From assembly GCA_947487765.1 (NCBI GenBank), contig CANKXO010000002.1:186001-250000 (forward strand): a stretch of 64,000 nucleotides of DNA, written 5' to 3'. Of the stretch, positions 42,608 to 51,780 are shown one piece after another. How positions within the stretch are numbered: the first letter of the stretch is position 1; every line of letters starts with the position of its first letter. This DNA is from an uncultured Pseudomonadales bacterium. Lineage in GTDB: Bacteria; Pseudomonadota; Gammaproteobacteria; Pseudomonadales; Cellvibrionaceae. The notes under the pieces are model-generated. The model was not told the origin of the DNA and searched no databases. It worked only from the letters and a program-made list of their open reading frames with translations. The translations under genes were made by a program, and so were the position numbers.

Positions 42608-43495
42608 CTATTCAGGTAACCACTCTACAATAGCTTGACCAATTTCATTCGGAGAATCTTCTTGAATAAAATGTGCGCCTTTTACGGTGACTTCTTTAAG
42701 GTTTGGCCAGGTACGCACAAAGTCTCGTGCATAGCCGACAAGAAATGCACCCGGTTCAGCATTAATAAATAATTTAGGGATATCATCGGAATGTGCCAGG
42801 TAATCCGCATAGCTGGCAACAATCTCTGTCGTATCAGCAGGCTCACCAGCAATAGGTAATTGACGAGGACCAACAATGGTTGGGCGGCGGTCTTCACCTG
42901 GGTTTAAAAAAGGTCGGCGGTATTCGTTATGCTCGGCTTCACTGAGTGTTCGCAAAATAGCACTCGGCAATAATGTTTCAATAAAGAAATTATCTTCTAA
43001 TGCCATTTTACCGCCCTCGGCAGAACGTAATGTCCCTATTGGCCCATGCAAACCGATAGGGAAATCATCCCATGTCGGAAACGGTGTCACAATGGCTTCC
43101 ATAAAGGCAATAGCTTTTACTGCATCGCGATGTTGGTTTGCCCAATGAAAACCCACACCTGATCCCCAGTCATGCAAAACCAGCGTGACATTTTTATTCA
43201 CCCCCAATGCCTCTAACAATGCAAAGGTATAACGGCTGTTGTCTGCCAATGAATAGCTGTTTTCATCAATATGATCCAACTTATCAGAATCGCCTAAACC
43301 TATCATATCTATGGCGATTAATCGGCCTTTCCCCTCAAGGTGCGGGATTACATTACGCCATAAGTAAATGGAGGTAGGGTTGCCATGTAAAAAAACAATG
43401 GGGTCACCTGTACCTTCATCAATATAGGCCATGCGTTTTCCGAGAACGGTCTTAAACTGTTTTTCATAACGAAGTGTTTCTGTATCTATGCTCAT
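42608..43495 (-). CDS. Haloalkane dehalogenase (alpha/beta hydrolase)
   Basis: 295 residues. The catalytic set of the LinB/DhaA branch is complete: HGNPTSIYLWRNVIPHL (halide-binding Asn), nucleophile Asp in VLHDWGSGVGFHWA with the adjacent Trp, Glu in FMEAIV, and His in GAHFIQEDSPNEIG. FINAEPGAFLVG is also typical. Such enzymes hydrolyse carbon-halogen bonds in the cytoplasm, giving alcohol and halide; natural substrates in marine bacteria are largely unknown. AGGAG precedes the ATG. It is divergent from marR, and starts directly beside the cassette array. Confidence 0.92.
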   Translation of the reverse strand: MSIDTETLRYEKQFKTVLGKRMAYIDEGTGDPIVFLHGNPTSIYLWRNVIPHLEGKGRLIAIDMIGLGDSDKLDHIDENSYSLADNSRYTFALLEALGVNKNVTLVLHDWGSGVGFHWANQHRDAVKAIAFMEAIVTPFPTWDDFPIGLHGPIGTLRSAEGGKMALEDNFFIETLLPSAILRTLSEAEHNEYRRPFLNPGEDRRPTIVGPRQLPIAGEPADTTEIVASYADYLAHSDDIPKLFINAEPGAFLVGYARDFVRTWPNLKEVTVKGAHFIQEDSPNEIGQAIVEWLPE

Positions 43496-43562
43496 TTGTG
43501 GTGTTCTCCTACTATTGTTTCTCTTTAATGATTGTTATCTATCCCATTTCATTGGGTTCAAA

Positions 43563-43634
43563 ATAATATATGACTGGGTCATATATTATATATAACACCA
43601 ACTCTTGTCTATGGTTTTTTATGACTGAGTCATA
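43563..43634. promoter_or_regulatory. Two MarR-type palindromic operators
   Basis: Operator 1: ATAATATATGAC-TGG-GTCATATATTAT (43563-43589), perfect 12-bp arms with 3-bp spacer. Operator 2: TATGAC-TGA-GTCATA (43620-43634), same core. They lie between dehalogenase and marR starts, and operator 2 ends 12 bases before the marR start, covering its TATATTAT -10-like box. Autoregulation and dehalogenase control fit. Confidence 0.8.
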
Positions 43635-43646
43635 TATTATGACGCT

Positions 43647-44168
43647 ATGAATAAAGATGGTTATGTAAACAATCTGCTAGGCGCCTTTGCGACGACCGTT
43701 GCGATGCGTATTGAGCAGGATATTGCAGGTTTAGGCGGGCACAGTTTGACTCACGAGTCAGCATTAGTTGCTATGAGCCAGCACCCCGATGAAAGCATTG
43801 ATACTTTAAGCAAAGTGTTGGGGCTAACGCATTCTGGTGCCGTTCGACTTGTGAATACTCTAGAAAAAGAAGGGTTAGTTGAACGCCACAGAAGCAGTGA
43901 GGATGCTCGTATAGCGGTGCTGAGAGTCACACTGAAAGGCAAGAAACGTGCAGACAAGGTATTGAATGCACGAGAACAAATCACTGAAAAAGTACTTGGT
44001 ACACTTTCAGCTGATCAGATAGAAGTGTTGCAACCCGTACTGGAAGACGCATTAGCTAAGCTCACAGATAATCAACACGATGCAAGACGTATTTGTCGTT
44101 TGTGTAATGAACAAGTCTGTCGTCCTAAAGGCTGCCCTGTAGAAATGGCATCCACTGATCAAACCTAG
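43647..44168 (+). CDS. MarR-family regulator with Cys-rich tail
   Basis: 173 residues. Winged helix: LTHESALVAMSQHPDESIDTLSK, LGLTHSGAVRLVNTLEKEGLVERHRSSEDAR. The C-terminus RRICRLCNEQVCRPKGCPVE has four Cys in a CxxCx4Cx4C spacing, suggesting a metal or thiol sensor. It is divergent from the haloalkane dehalogenase with two matching operators between them. No typical ribosome site precedes the ATG, so translation may start on a very short leader. Confidence 0.88.
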   Translation: MNKDGYVNNLLGAFATTVAMRIEQDIAGLGGHSLTHESALVAMSQHPDESIDTLSKVLGLTHSGAVRLVNTLEKEGLVERHRSSEDARIAVLRVTLKGKKRADKVLNAREQITEKVLGTLSADQIEVLQPVLEDALAKLTDNQHDARRICRLCNEQVCRPKGCPVEMASTDQT

Positions 44169-44203
44169 CTAAATAGCTATACGAATTCAGGTTTGTATTG
44201 TTA

Positions 44204-44887
44204 TTACCACCAGCGAAATAGCCAACTTAACGATAAAAATAACACCACAAGTAATGCACCCCCTACCCAACTTTGTTGAAGCCGGATCGAAGGTAATGGC
44301 TTTTCACTCGACCATTTTATATAGCCTGTAATCATAGGATATAAGAGATTGATTTTGCCCCTAAGCCAATAAAAGCCAATCATTAGCACATGTACAATTA
44401 ATACAATTTGAATAAGGCGAGCATTCTGATAATGCAAGGACATCAACTGGCTTGAGATATCATCCGATAAGACGCCATAAAATACGCCTTCAAGTAGCTC
44501 ATCTTGATCAGCGATAAATAAACCGCTGACCGCCTGAAAGCCCACTGAGGTTAAGATGATAATCACGGCCCAAGCACCCGATGCACTGTGACCACTCTCT
44601 TGCTCAACAGAACCCTTAAAGAGGTCCCGTAAATGTGTTATCGCGTATTTGGGATGAGCAATCAAAGCCCCCAACCTTGCATTGCTGCTCCCAATAACTC
44701 CCCAGACACATCGAAAAATAATAAGCAGTACAACTATTTCACCTGCCAGTTTATGCCCTTCAAAAAAGAACCAGCCAAACTCACCACTTAACAGGAGAAA
44801 AATAACCGTTACGGCCAGCGTCCAGTGAAATAACCTCAGCCAAATATCCCAGATTTTGACTAAGGCCGGTGTTGATTGACTACTCAT
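44204..44887 (-). CDS. Cytochrome b561-type membrane protein
   Basis: 227 residues with about five transmembrane helices. His residues sit in LRLFHWTLAVTVIF, EGHKLAGEIVVLL and LHYQNARLIQIVLIVHVLMIG, fitting the two-heme cytochrome b of the Ni/Fe-hydrogenase and thiosulfate-reductase type. It starts six bases after the cytochrome c' gene, so the pair forms an electron-transfer unit between quinol and a periplasmic acceptor. The terminal acceptor is unknown. Confidence 0.87.
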   Translation of the reverse strand: MSSQSTPALVKIWDIWLRLFHWTLAVTVIFLLLSGEFGWFFFEGHKLAGEIVVLLIIFRCVWGVIGSSNARLGALIAHPKYAITHLRDLFKGSVEQESGHSASGAWAVIIILTSVGFQAVSGLFIADQDELLEGVFYGVLSDDISSQLMSLHYQNARLIQIVLIVHVLMIGFYWLRGKINLLYPMITGYIKWSSEKPLPSIRLQQSWVGGALLVVLFLSLSWLFRWW

Positions 44888-44893
44888 TGCCCC

Positions 44894-45361
44894 TTACTTT
44901 TTCTTCTTTCTAAAATCGTCGTGACAGCCTTTACATCCATTATTGATATCGACCATCGCACTTTTTAATTCACCTAGGCCATTGGCTGCAACGCTATTCA
45001 TCTTAACGGCTGCATCCATCATTTTTTTGTCTGCTGCGGCCACTTTTGCACTATCTGCTGTCCATAAATCAGGCAAGCTCCAATTTTCCACATTACCTGC
45101 ACTTTCGCTATCTGAGCCTTCAGGCCACATATAATCCTGCTTGATTTTTAAGGCTGTCAGCAGATTACTCGCAGCAATACCTGCGGCAACGGAATCATAA
45201 TCTTTTTTACCTTTTGCCATGTCACCGAGCATTGCCCAATCAAAACGATATACTTGCATAAGTGCTTGTCTTGCCTTAATCGCATCATCGTGTGGGCCAT
45301 CCGCCTGTACACCAATGGATAATGATGCCAATATTGATACACTGAATATAATTGATTTCAT
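44894..45361 (-). CDS. Periplasmic cytochrome c (c'/c556-like)
   Basis: 155 residues with signal peptide MKSIIFSVSILASLSIGVQA. A four-helix-bundle layout and a single heme motif NNGCKGCHDDF close to the C-terminus (CxxCH, about residues 145-149) mark the cytochrome c' / c-556 group. These carry electrons or bind NO. Encoded just before the cytochrome b gene. Confidence 0.88.
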   Translation of the reverse strand: MKSIIFSVSILASLSIGVQADGPHDDAIKARQALMQVYRFDWAMLGDMAKGKKDYDSVAAGIAASNLLTALKIKQDYMWPEGSDSESAGNVENWSLPDLWTADSAKVAAADKKMMDAAVKMNSVAANGLGELKSAMVDINNGCKGCHDDFRKKKK

Positions 45362-45615
45362 GATTCCCCTCTAAGTACTTAGTAGTTTCACAAAATAATA
45401 ATTTTTTTATTGCATTGGATACATGCACAATACTGGCAAGCGTATGGACAAAAGTAGATTTATGGCTATTTTGTTAGTCGCAGATGGTCTTGACGGCATT
45501 CATGTTGATTGTTAGCTTTGAAAATCAGAATAGAACCCTGAAGAATGAACTTATGGTTTATTTTTCATCATCACTAAAATTCACCTCCTGTCCATCACAT
45601 TAAACTTATTCAATA

Positions 45616-46422
45616 ATGAAAAATTTGCTAAGTAGTATTACCAATATCATCAGCGAAGACAGAGAATTGCCATTTTCAGTCTATTCTTCTGTTCATGAGC
45701 AAAAACTACTGAATGTTCCCATTGTAAAGCCCTTACTGGTTGTGGTTATTAGCGGTAATAAAGAATTAGGTAAAAACCACGAGATCAGCTGTCCTTCCGA
45801 TCATTTCATCTTTTTATCAGATAGCCCTGCAATTAATATGCGCAACATTCCGCAAGATAAAGCCTATTTCGCCTTATTAATTGAATTTGATTACGACGAT
45901 TTTAATGAATTACCCATCAATAACTCTCAACAAGCCGATTATGTTATTGGCGAGGTTACTCCTGTACTAAAGCAGTGTTTACAACAGTTTATTGAATGCA
46001 CAACATGGGCACCAGACACTATTCAATCCTTAAGAAAAAAAGAAATTTTGATGCTGCTATATCAACTTGGATATACGGATATTGCCTCTCTGATGGGAAA
46101 ACCCAAAATCAGTCATCAACTACATAAACTCTTCCATCAACAAAGGTTTGATGAATTAACAAACGAGTATATCTGCCAACAGTTAGCAATTAGTGAATCG
46201 ACCTTGCGCCGAAAACTTAAAGCAGAAGGCACCAGCGTTCAGGCAATAAAAGACAGGTCCAAATTAGGTTTAGGCTTACACTTACTACAAACAACCAATC
46301 TATCCATTGGTTTAATTGCCGAACAATGTGGCTATCATTCTCAATCACGCTTTACTGATCGCTTCAAAAATCATTTTGGCTTAACACCTTCTGAGTTGAG
46401 AAAAACCAGAATGACGGATTAA
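45616..46422 (+). CDS. AraC-family regulator
   Basis: 268 residues. The N-terminal part (SSVHEQKLLNVPIVKPLLVVV, HEISCPSDHFIFLSDSPAIN) is the AraC_N-type ligand domain. The C-terminal 90 residues hold the two HTHs: YICQQLAISESTLRRKLKAEG and LSIGLIAEQCGYHSQSRFTDRFKNHFGLTPSEL. The gene lies 92 bases upstream of the PEBP gene on the same strand and may regulate it. No divergent partner; the cytochrome gene lies 254 bases to the left, opposite strand. Confidence 0.88.
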   Translation: MKNLLSSITNIISEDRELPFSVYSSVHEQKLLNVPIVKPLLVVVISGNKELGKNHEISCPSDHFIFLSDSPAINMRNIPQDKAYFALLIEFDYDDFNELPINNSQQADYVIGEVTPVLKQCLQQFIECTTWAPDTIQSLRKKEILMLLYQLGYTDIASLMGKPKISHQLHKLFHQQRFDELTNEYICQQLAISESTLRRKLKAEGTSVQAIKDRSKLGLGLHLLQTTNLSIGLIAEQCGYHSQSRFTDRFKNHFGLTPSELRKTRMTD

Positions 46423-46513
46423 GGCGAGAAGTTGAACGTTTTGCGTCTAAACAGTTAAGCAAGTAAGGCTTACGATAGCCTCTCAATATCACAACGTATT
46501 TTTGAGGCTTATC

Positions 46514-47068
46514 ATGCACACACACAAATTCCTTCCCGTTTTAGCGCTTATCGCTACCCTCCCTACTTTTGCAGACTCTTTCACATTATCCAGTAATGAT
46601 ATCGCCCAAGGTAAATTTATGGATAAAGCACAAGAGTTTAATGGCTTCGGGTGTTCTGGTGGCGATCTTTCACCACACCTTAAATGGTCAAATGCACCGA
46701 AAGGTACAAAGAGTTTTGCTATTACCGCTTATGACCCTGATGCACCAACAGGTAGTGGCTGGTGGCACTGGCAAATTGTTAATATCCCTGCAACCGTATC
46801 AGAACTATCTACAGGTGCCGGCAGTACGAAAAAAAATTCAGCACCAAACGGTAGTATACAAGTACAAAATGATTATGGCTCAGCAGGTTTTGGTGGTGCC
46901 TGTCCTCCTGTCGGTCATGGTGTGCATCATTACCGCTTTACTGTGCACGCATTATCTGTGGAGAAACTAGATCTACCGGCTAATGCCTCCGGCGCTTTAG
47001 CAGGTTATATGATTAATGCGAATGCTATTGGATCCAGCACTATTGAATCCTTATACAAAAGAGACTAA
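46514..47068 (+). CDS. Exported PEBP/YbhB-family (Raf-kinase-inhibitor-like) protein
   Basis: 184 residues from the ATG at 46514; a GAGG seven bases upstream supports this over a TTG four codons earlier. Signal peptide MHTHKFLPVLALIATLPTFA. The anion-binding pocket is evident: SPHLKWSNAPKGTKSFAI, DPDAPTGSGWWHWQIVNIP and PVGHGVHHYRFTVHAL. The bacterial YbhB/YbcL group binds small ligands; function not established. Here it is periplasmic. Confidence 0.87.
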   Translation: MHTHKFLPVLALIATLPTFADSFTLSSNDIAQGKFMDKAQEFNGFGCSGGDLSPHLKWSNAPKGTKSFAITAYDPDAPTGSGWWHWQIVNIPATVSELSTGAGSTKKNSAPNGSIQVQNDYGSAGFGGACPPVGHGVHHYRFTVHALSVEKLDLPANASGALAGYMINANAIGSSTIESLYKRD

Positions 47069-47177
47069 AAATTAGCGAAGCCCATTGCAGAAATGTACGG
47101 CGGAGTTTATCAGGTTAAGAGATGGCTCCCTTTTTCTTTTATATTGATTTAGCCGCCGTAAATAAAACCGAACTAAC

Positions 47178-48407
47178 TTAGCCAAAAAACCAGTAGGCAA
47201 TGGTAATCGCAGCAAAAATACCTGCTGCATCAGCCGCTAAACCACAAGCGGCTGCATGGCGGATCTTTTTAATACCGACTGAACCAAAGTAAACCGCCAA
47301 TACATAAAAGGTAGTTTCGGTACTCCCCTGAACGATTGATGATAAACGGCCAGCAAAAGAGTCAGCGCCATGTACTTGCATCGCATCAATCATCATTGCT
47401 CGAGCACCACTACCACTAAAAGGTTTCATTAACGCGGTAGGTAAACCATCAATAAAACGGTCATCCATATTGAGTGATAACACTAGACTGCGAAGCCCCT
47501 CAGCCAATAAATCTAAGGCGCCACTGGCACGAAATACACCAATGGCTACCAACATGGCGACCAAATAAGGAATAATTGTTATCGCAGTATTAAAACCTTC
47601 TTTAGCGCCATCAATAAACGCATCATAAGCATTGACCTTTTTAAAAACTGCTCCAGCAATAAATAACACCACTAAAGAAAACAAAGTGACGTTACTAATT
47701 AAAGCAGACTGCACTAGCATATCGGCCTGTGACAGGTTTGAGAAATAAGCCAGCAAGCCAAATACTAATGCAGAAAATCCGCCTAAATAAGCCAGAATAA
47801 CTTTATCGAACAAATTTATTTTTTGTACTGCCGCCACCGTAAGCAAACCTATTAGAGTAGAGGCATACGTCGCAATTAAAATAGGAATAAAGACATCGGT
47901 TGGGTTCGTAGCACCCATCTGCGCACGATAAGTAAATATTGTCACTGGGAATAAAGTTACCGCTGATGTATTAATCACCAAAAATAAAATTTGGGCATTA
48001 CTGGCGGTATCTTTAAGTGGGTTGAGTTTTTGCAACTCCTGCATCGCCTTGATGCCTAATGGCGTTGCTGCATTATCTAGACCTAAAGCATTAGCCGACA
48101 TGTTCATGACTATCGCTCCCAATGCTGGGTGGTTTTTGGGCACCTCAGGTAGCAAACGGATAAACAGCGGGCTAAGCCAAGTGGTGAGGAGTTGAATAAA
48201 ACCACTGCGTTCGCCAATCTTCATAATGCCAAGCCACAAAGCTAAAATACCCGTTAGCCCCAATGCAATTTCAAATGCAGTTTTAGATAGGCTAAACATC
48301 GCTGTCATCATCTGACCAAATATCTGTGTATCGCCAAAAAACAATAGCTTGATGAGAGACACTATAAAAGCCGAGAAAAAAAAGAAAATCCAGATAAAAT
48401 TTAGCAT
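47178..48407 (-). CDS. SpmA/SpmB-like (nucleoside-recognition domain) membrane protein
   Basis: 409 residues with two Gate/nucleoside-recognition halves. First half: TAFEIALGLTGILALWLGIMK and AIVMNMSANALGLDNAATPLGIKAM; second half: FIDGAKEGFNTAITIIPYLVAMLVAIG and GSTETTFYVLAVYFGSVG. In Bacillus the halves are SpmA and SpmB; here they are fused. Ten or so transmembrane helices; transport substrate unknown. It converges with the PEBP gene. Confidence 0.86.
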   Translation of the reverse strand: MLNFIWIFFFFSAFIVSLIKLLFFGDTQIFGQMMTAMFSLSKTAFEIALGLTGILALWLGIMKIGERSGFIQLLTTWLSPLFIRLLPEVPKNHPALGAIVMNMSANALGLDNAATPLGIKAMQELQKLNPLKDTASNAQILFLVINTSAVTLFPVTIFTYRAQMGATNPTDVFIPILIATYASTLIGLLTVAAVQKINLFDKVILAYLGGFSALVFGLLAYFSNLSQADMLVQSALISNVTLFSLVVLFIAGAVFKKVNAYDAFIDGAKEGFNTAITIIPYLVAMLVAIGVFRASGALDLLAEGLRSLVLSLNMDDRFIDGLPTALMKPFSGSGARAMMIDAMQVHGADSFAGRLSSIVQGSTETTFYVLAVYFGSVGIKKIRHAAACGLAADAAGIFAAITIAYWFFG

Positions 48408-48490
48408 GGCCTTATTTTACAGATTGGCATCGTAAGATAAAGAATACTTAAACAAAATGGTGTTTTAGCGGGCTATATGAGGAATTGGTT

Positions 48491-49381
48491 CTATACACTT
48501 TTAACTGTTTTATTTTTCGTTGCCAAAAAAACACCTATTGCAGAAAATAGCATGCCTAGCCAAGCTACTGGTGGCATCTCTTCATCTAACACCAGCCACG
48601 CAAACGCAGCAGCCATTGGCGGTACTAGAAAAAACAAGGCTGATACACGGGAAACATCACCTGCCCGAATCATGGCAAGGAGCAAACCGACACCAATAAG
48701 GGAACTTCCAATAATAAGATACGTCAGCGAACCAATTAAGGGCCAAGACCATACAATGGTCATTGACTCCGATATCACCATAAAGGGAATGATTCCAAGC
48801 AAACCGGCACTAAAACCAATCAGATTGGCAGTAACAGGATGTTGAGAAACACCAAAGCGCTTTTCCCAAAGAGACCCAACGGTAATACCTGCCAGAGCAA
48901 AGGTAGCAAAAAGAAAACCTAAAACGGAAGGAGCAACAATTTGCGACCGCGTAATAATGACGATGCAAACACCGAGCAAACCCAGTGAAAGACCGAACCA
49001 ACGACTCCAACTCACGGCCTCACCACTCCATCGAGGCGCAACCAATGCGACAATAATAGGTTGCAACGACAGTATTAATGCCAGCGTTCCTACAGCCAAG
49101 CCTGCATTGAAAGACTGATAGCACATGCCGAAATACATAGCTTGTAAAAGAAAACCGACAATAAGTAAATGCATCCATTCTGCTTTTGTCTTAGGCAACG
49201 GTGGCCGCATCACTATAAATAGCACGGCCATTATCGCGACGATACAAAAAAATCGTAAAGCTAAGAATGTCAAAGGCTCAATATAACCTAGACCAAATTT
49301 GGCAGCTACATAGCCGGTTGACCACATTAGTACGAACACCCCAGGCGCTAATGTCAGCAACATTGTAGGCTTTTCATTCAC
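48491..49381 (-). CDS. EamA-family (DMT) permease
   Basis: 296 residues, about ten helices, two EamA repeats. LAPGVFVLMWSTGYVAAKFGL at the start, the first-repeat end SLQPIIVALVAPRW and second-repeat LFFLVPPMAAAFAWLVLDEEM are typical. Likely exporter of a metabolite. It is divergent from a LysR gene with a palindrome between. Confidence 0.88.
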   Translation of the reverse strand: MNEKPTMLLTLAPGVFVLMWSTGYVAAKFGLGYIEPLTFLALRFFCIVAIMAVLFIVMRPPLPKTKAEWMHLLIVGFLLQAMYFGMCYQSFNAGLAVGTLALILSLQPIIVALVAPRWSGEAVSWSRWFGLSLGLLGVCIVIITRSQIVAPSVLGFLFATFALAGITVGSLWEKRFGVSQHPVTANLIGFSAGLLGIIPFMVISESMTIVWSWPLIGSLTYLIIGSSLIGVGLLLAMIRAGDVSRVSALFFLVPPMAAAFAWLVLDEEMPPVAWLGMLFSAIGVFLATKNKTVKSV

Positions 49382-49423
49382 TGTTGCTATCCCCTAGAAG
49401 CTATAAACTTGATCCCAAAAATA

Positions 49424-49448
49424 TGTTTAACGAGATTTATGTTAAACA
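49424..49448. promoter_or_regulatory. LysR-type dyad between EamA and lysR
   Basis: Perfect arms TGTTTAAC (49424-49431) and GTTAAACA (49441-49448) with 9-base spacing, in the 106-base divergent gap. Fits a LysR site controlling the permease. Confidence 0.55.
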
Positions 49449-49487
49449 AGACTACCGCAAAAGTAGTGATAAGAAAAATGAAATGAT

Positions 49488-50354
49488 ATGATCTATCTCA
49501 TGAATAAAAACGAACGCAGCCAATTAGATAGTAATCTTCTTAGAACCTTTGTCGAGATCGCTGATTGTGGCAACCTCACCCAAGCCGCATCACGGTTAAA
49601 TCGCAGCCAGTCGGCCATCAGTGTTCAACTGCGCAGGCTTGAAGAAGAATTGAACGTCTCCTTATTTGAGCGCAGCGCTAAAGGGATGAGGGTGTCACTC
49701 CACGGCGAAAAGCTTATGCCATTAGCACGCTGTGTTCTCAGTGATATCGATAAACTACAGGCATTGTTTACAACACCGTTAAAAGGACGTATTCGAGTGG
49801 GTATCCCTGATGACTTTGAAGAGAACGTCTTGGAGCGTACTCTGGCAACTTTTGCTCACAATCACCCTGGGGTAGAAATTGCTGCCTCTTCAGGCTGCAC
49901 AGCAAATTTTCCCGAGGCCATTCGTAAAGGCGACTTGGATATTGCGGTATGTTCGGGTACAGATAATGTTCAAGGAGACGTTTTTCTTCAGCAAAATATG
50001 GTTTGGGCTGCGAGTAAAACGTTATTTATTAATCAATCGGATGCGGTCCCTCTAGCAGTCATCAATCATCGCTGCTGGATGGGTGAACTACCTAAAAAAG
50101 TGCTGGAACAACACGAACGTCCATACGAAATTGCATTTGAATGCAGCGGGTTATCCAGCCAGAAAGCGGCAATAAGAGCTGGCTTTTCCATCGGTATACT
50201 ATTGGAAAACAATCTTGAGGATGATATGAAAGTTCTTTCCATACACGATGGCTTCCCGCCTCTGCCAACTGTAAAACGTTATATTATTAGCAATGATAAC
50301 GCACCAAAAGAATTAATCGATGCCATGGCTTTTTCTATCAAACATGCTATCTGA
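49488..50354 (+). CDS. LysR-family regulator
   Basis: 288 residues; a start four codons later (MNKNERSQ) is equally possible. HTH: LLRTFVEIADCGNLTQAASR, SAISVQLRRLEEELNVSLFER. Effector domain GRIRVGIPDDFEENVL. It is divergent from the EamA permease. Its last 38 bases (50313-50350) recur, slightly diverged, right after the acetate kinase gene. Confidence 0.9.
   Translation: MIYLMNKNERSQLDSNLLRTFVEIADCGNLTQAASRLNRSQSAISVQLRRLEEELNVSLFERSAKGMRVSLHGEKLMPLARCVLSDIDKLQALFTTPLKGRIRVGIPDDFEENVLERTLATFAHNHPGVEIAASSGCTANFPEAIRKGDLDIAVCSGTDNVQGDVFLQQNMVWAASKTLFINQSDAVPLAVINHRCWMGELPKKVLEQHERPYEIAFECSGLSSQKAAIRAGFSIGILLENNLEDDMKVLSIHDGFPPLPTVKRYIISNDNAPKELIDAMAFSIKHAI
50313..50350 (+). repeat. LysR 3'-end repeat, copy 1
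   Basis: Encodes the LIDAMAFSIKHA end of the intact regulator. Matches 51725-51762 at 34 of 38 positions. Confidence 0.7.
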
Positions 50355-50462
50355 GATAATTTTTATAGCAAAAACAGCCCTGTCGAAGTCACTTTAAAAG
50401 ATAAAACCTGTACACTCGCGGTGACGTCATTCATAACAATAAACACAACGAGTTAAAACACT

Positions 50463-51728
50463 ATGAATATTCTGGTACTAAACAGCGGCTCATCCTCCCT
50501 AAAATTTCAGGTAATGGATGTAGAGATAACGGCATCGGGTGAATGCGCCGCCGATTATCTTGCCGAGGGTATCATTGAGAGTATTGGCAGTTATGCGCAA
50601 ATTACTTATCACGTAACGGGGCAATCAAAGGTTCGCCAGAACGAGCCAGTAAAAACTCATCAAGCTGGCATTGATAAAGTACTACGTTGGTTAATATCTC
50701 CTGAGTCACAAATTAAAGGCATTCGAAGCTATGGTGATATACATGCCGTTGGGCATCGTGTCGTTCATGGTGGGGAGCTTTTTGTAGAGTCAATTATTAT
50801 CGATGATAAGGTAAAATCCGGCATAGAAAAATGTATGGACCTCGCGCCTTTACATAACCCCGCTAATTTAAAAGGCATAGAGGCCGTCACTAAATTATTA
50901 GGGTCGACCGTTCCGCAGGTCGCAGTGTTTGATACGGCTTTTCATGCCACTCTACCCGAGGAAGCCTATCTCTATGGCCTTCCTTATCAGTTTTATCGCC
51001 GCTATAAAATCAGGCGCTATGGCTTTCATGGCAACTCCCACCGTTATATTGCTTATCGATATCGCAAAATTAACCAGATACCCCGTGATAAAACTAACAT
51101 TATCTCCGTCCACTTAGGCAACGGCTGCTCGGCCTGTTCCATACAGGCAGGGATCTCGGTAGATACTTCGATGGGCTTTACACCACTAGATGGCTTAGTA
51201 ATGGGTACCCGCTCGGGTGATACTGATGCCTCTATCTTGCATTATCTTCATAGAAAAGAGGGGCTCAACTTTGACGATATGGATAATTTGTTAAATAAGC
51301 AGTCGGGGCTATTGGGTATTTCTGGCTTAACATCGGATATGCGTGAACTACTGGATGAAGTACATGAGCACGATGACCGTCGCGCTAAATTAGCGATAGA
51401 GATTTTTTGCCGTAATGTACGCAAATACATTGCCGCCTACTATGTAGAAGCTGAAGGAAACGTTGATGCGATTGTATTTACTGGCGGTATTGGAGAAAAC
51501 TCGGCAGAGATACGCCGGCGCATTTGTAAGCCATTACAATCTATTGGCTTAGCGCTTGATGATGATAAAAATGATCAGGGGTTATCCAAGCAGAATTACC
51601 AAAAAATCTCGACTGACAATTGCAAACTCGCCGCCTGGACTATTCCTACTGATGAAGAATATATTATAGCCGTAGATACTATTCGCCAAGTCAGTAAACA
51701 CGTAAAGAAAAATCACCAAGAAAGTTAA
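50463..51728 (+). CDS. ackA: Acetate kinase
   Basis: 421 residues, slightly over the usual 400. ATP plus acetate gives acetyl phosphate, and the reverse makes ATP. Motifs: LNSGSSSLKFQ, HRVVHGGE, APLHNPAN, VFDTAFHATLP, YGFHGNSHRYIA, VHLGNGCSACS (usual GAS changed to GCS), MGTRSGDTDAS and FTGGIGENS. No phosphotransacetylase gene is next to it, which is unusual. The gene is framed by two copies of a LysR 3' end, suggesting it entered by insertion. Its stop codon lies in the second copy. Confidence 0.93.
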   Translation: MNILVLNSGSSSLKFQVMDVEITASGECAADYLAEGIIESIGSYAQITYHVTGQSKVRQNEPVKTHQAGIDKVLRWLISPESQIKGIRSYGDIHAVGHRVVHGGELFVESIIIDDKVKSGIEKCMDLAPLHNPANLKGIEAVTKLLGSTVPQVAVFDTAFHATLPEEAYLYGLPYQFYRRYKIRRYGFHGNSHRYIAYRYRKINQIPRDKTNIISVHLGNGCSACSIQAGISVDTSMGFTPLDGLVMGTRSGDTDASILHYLHRKEGLNFDDMDNLLNKQSGLLGISGLTSDMRELLDEVHEHDDRRAKLAIEIFCRNVRKYIAAYYVEAEGNVDAIVFTGGIGENSAEIRRRICKPLQSIGLALDDDKNDQGLSKQNYQKISTDNCKLAAWTIPTDEEYIIAVDTIRQVSKHVKKNHQES

Positions 51729-51762
51729 TCGATGCAGTGGCTTTCTCTATCAAGCATGCTAT
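51725..51762 (+). repeat. LysR 3'-end repeat, copy 2 (gene relic)
   Basis: TTAATCGATGCAGTGGC...AAGCATGCTAT would encode LIDAVAFSIKHA, the end of a LysR protein, without any upstream frame. The TAA of ackA is formed by its first bases. It is a relic of a second LysR copy. Confidence 0.65.
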
Positions 51763-51780
51763 TTTATATAGGCTTTTTCG

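Noticed and set aside
42876-43148. 90-codon plus-strand frame within the dehalogenase
   Set aside because: Antisense to a gene with a complete catalytic set.
47096-47156. TACGGCGG ... CCGCCGTA inverted repeat between PEBP and SpmA/B-like genes
   Set aside because: The arms are about 45 bases apart and no T run follows; may be part of a terminator but too weak to call.
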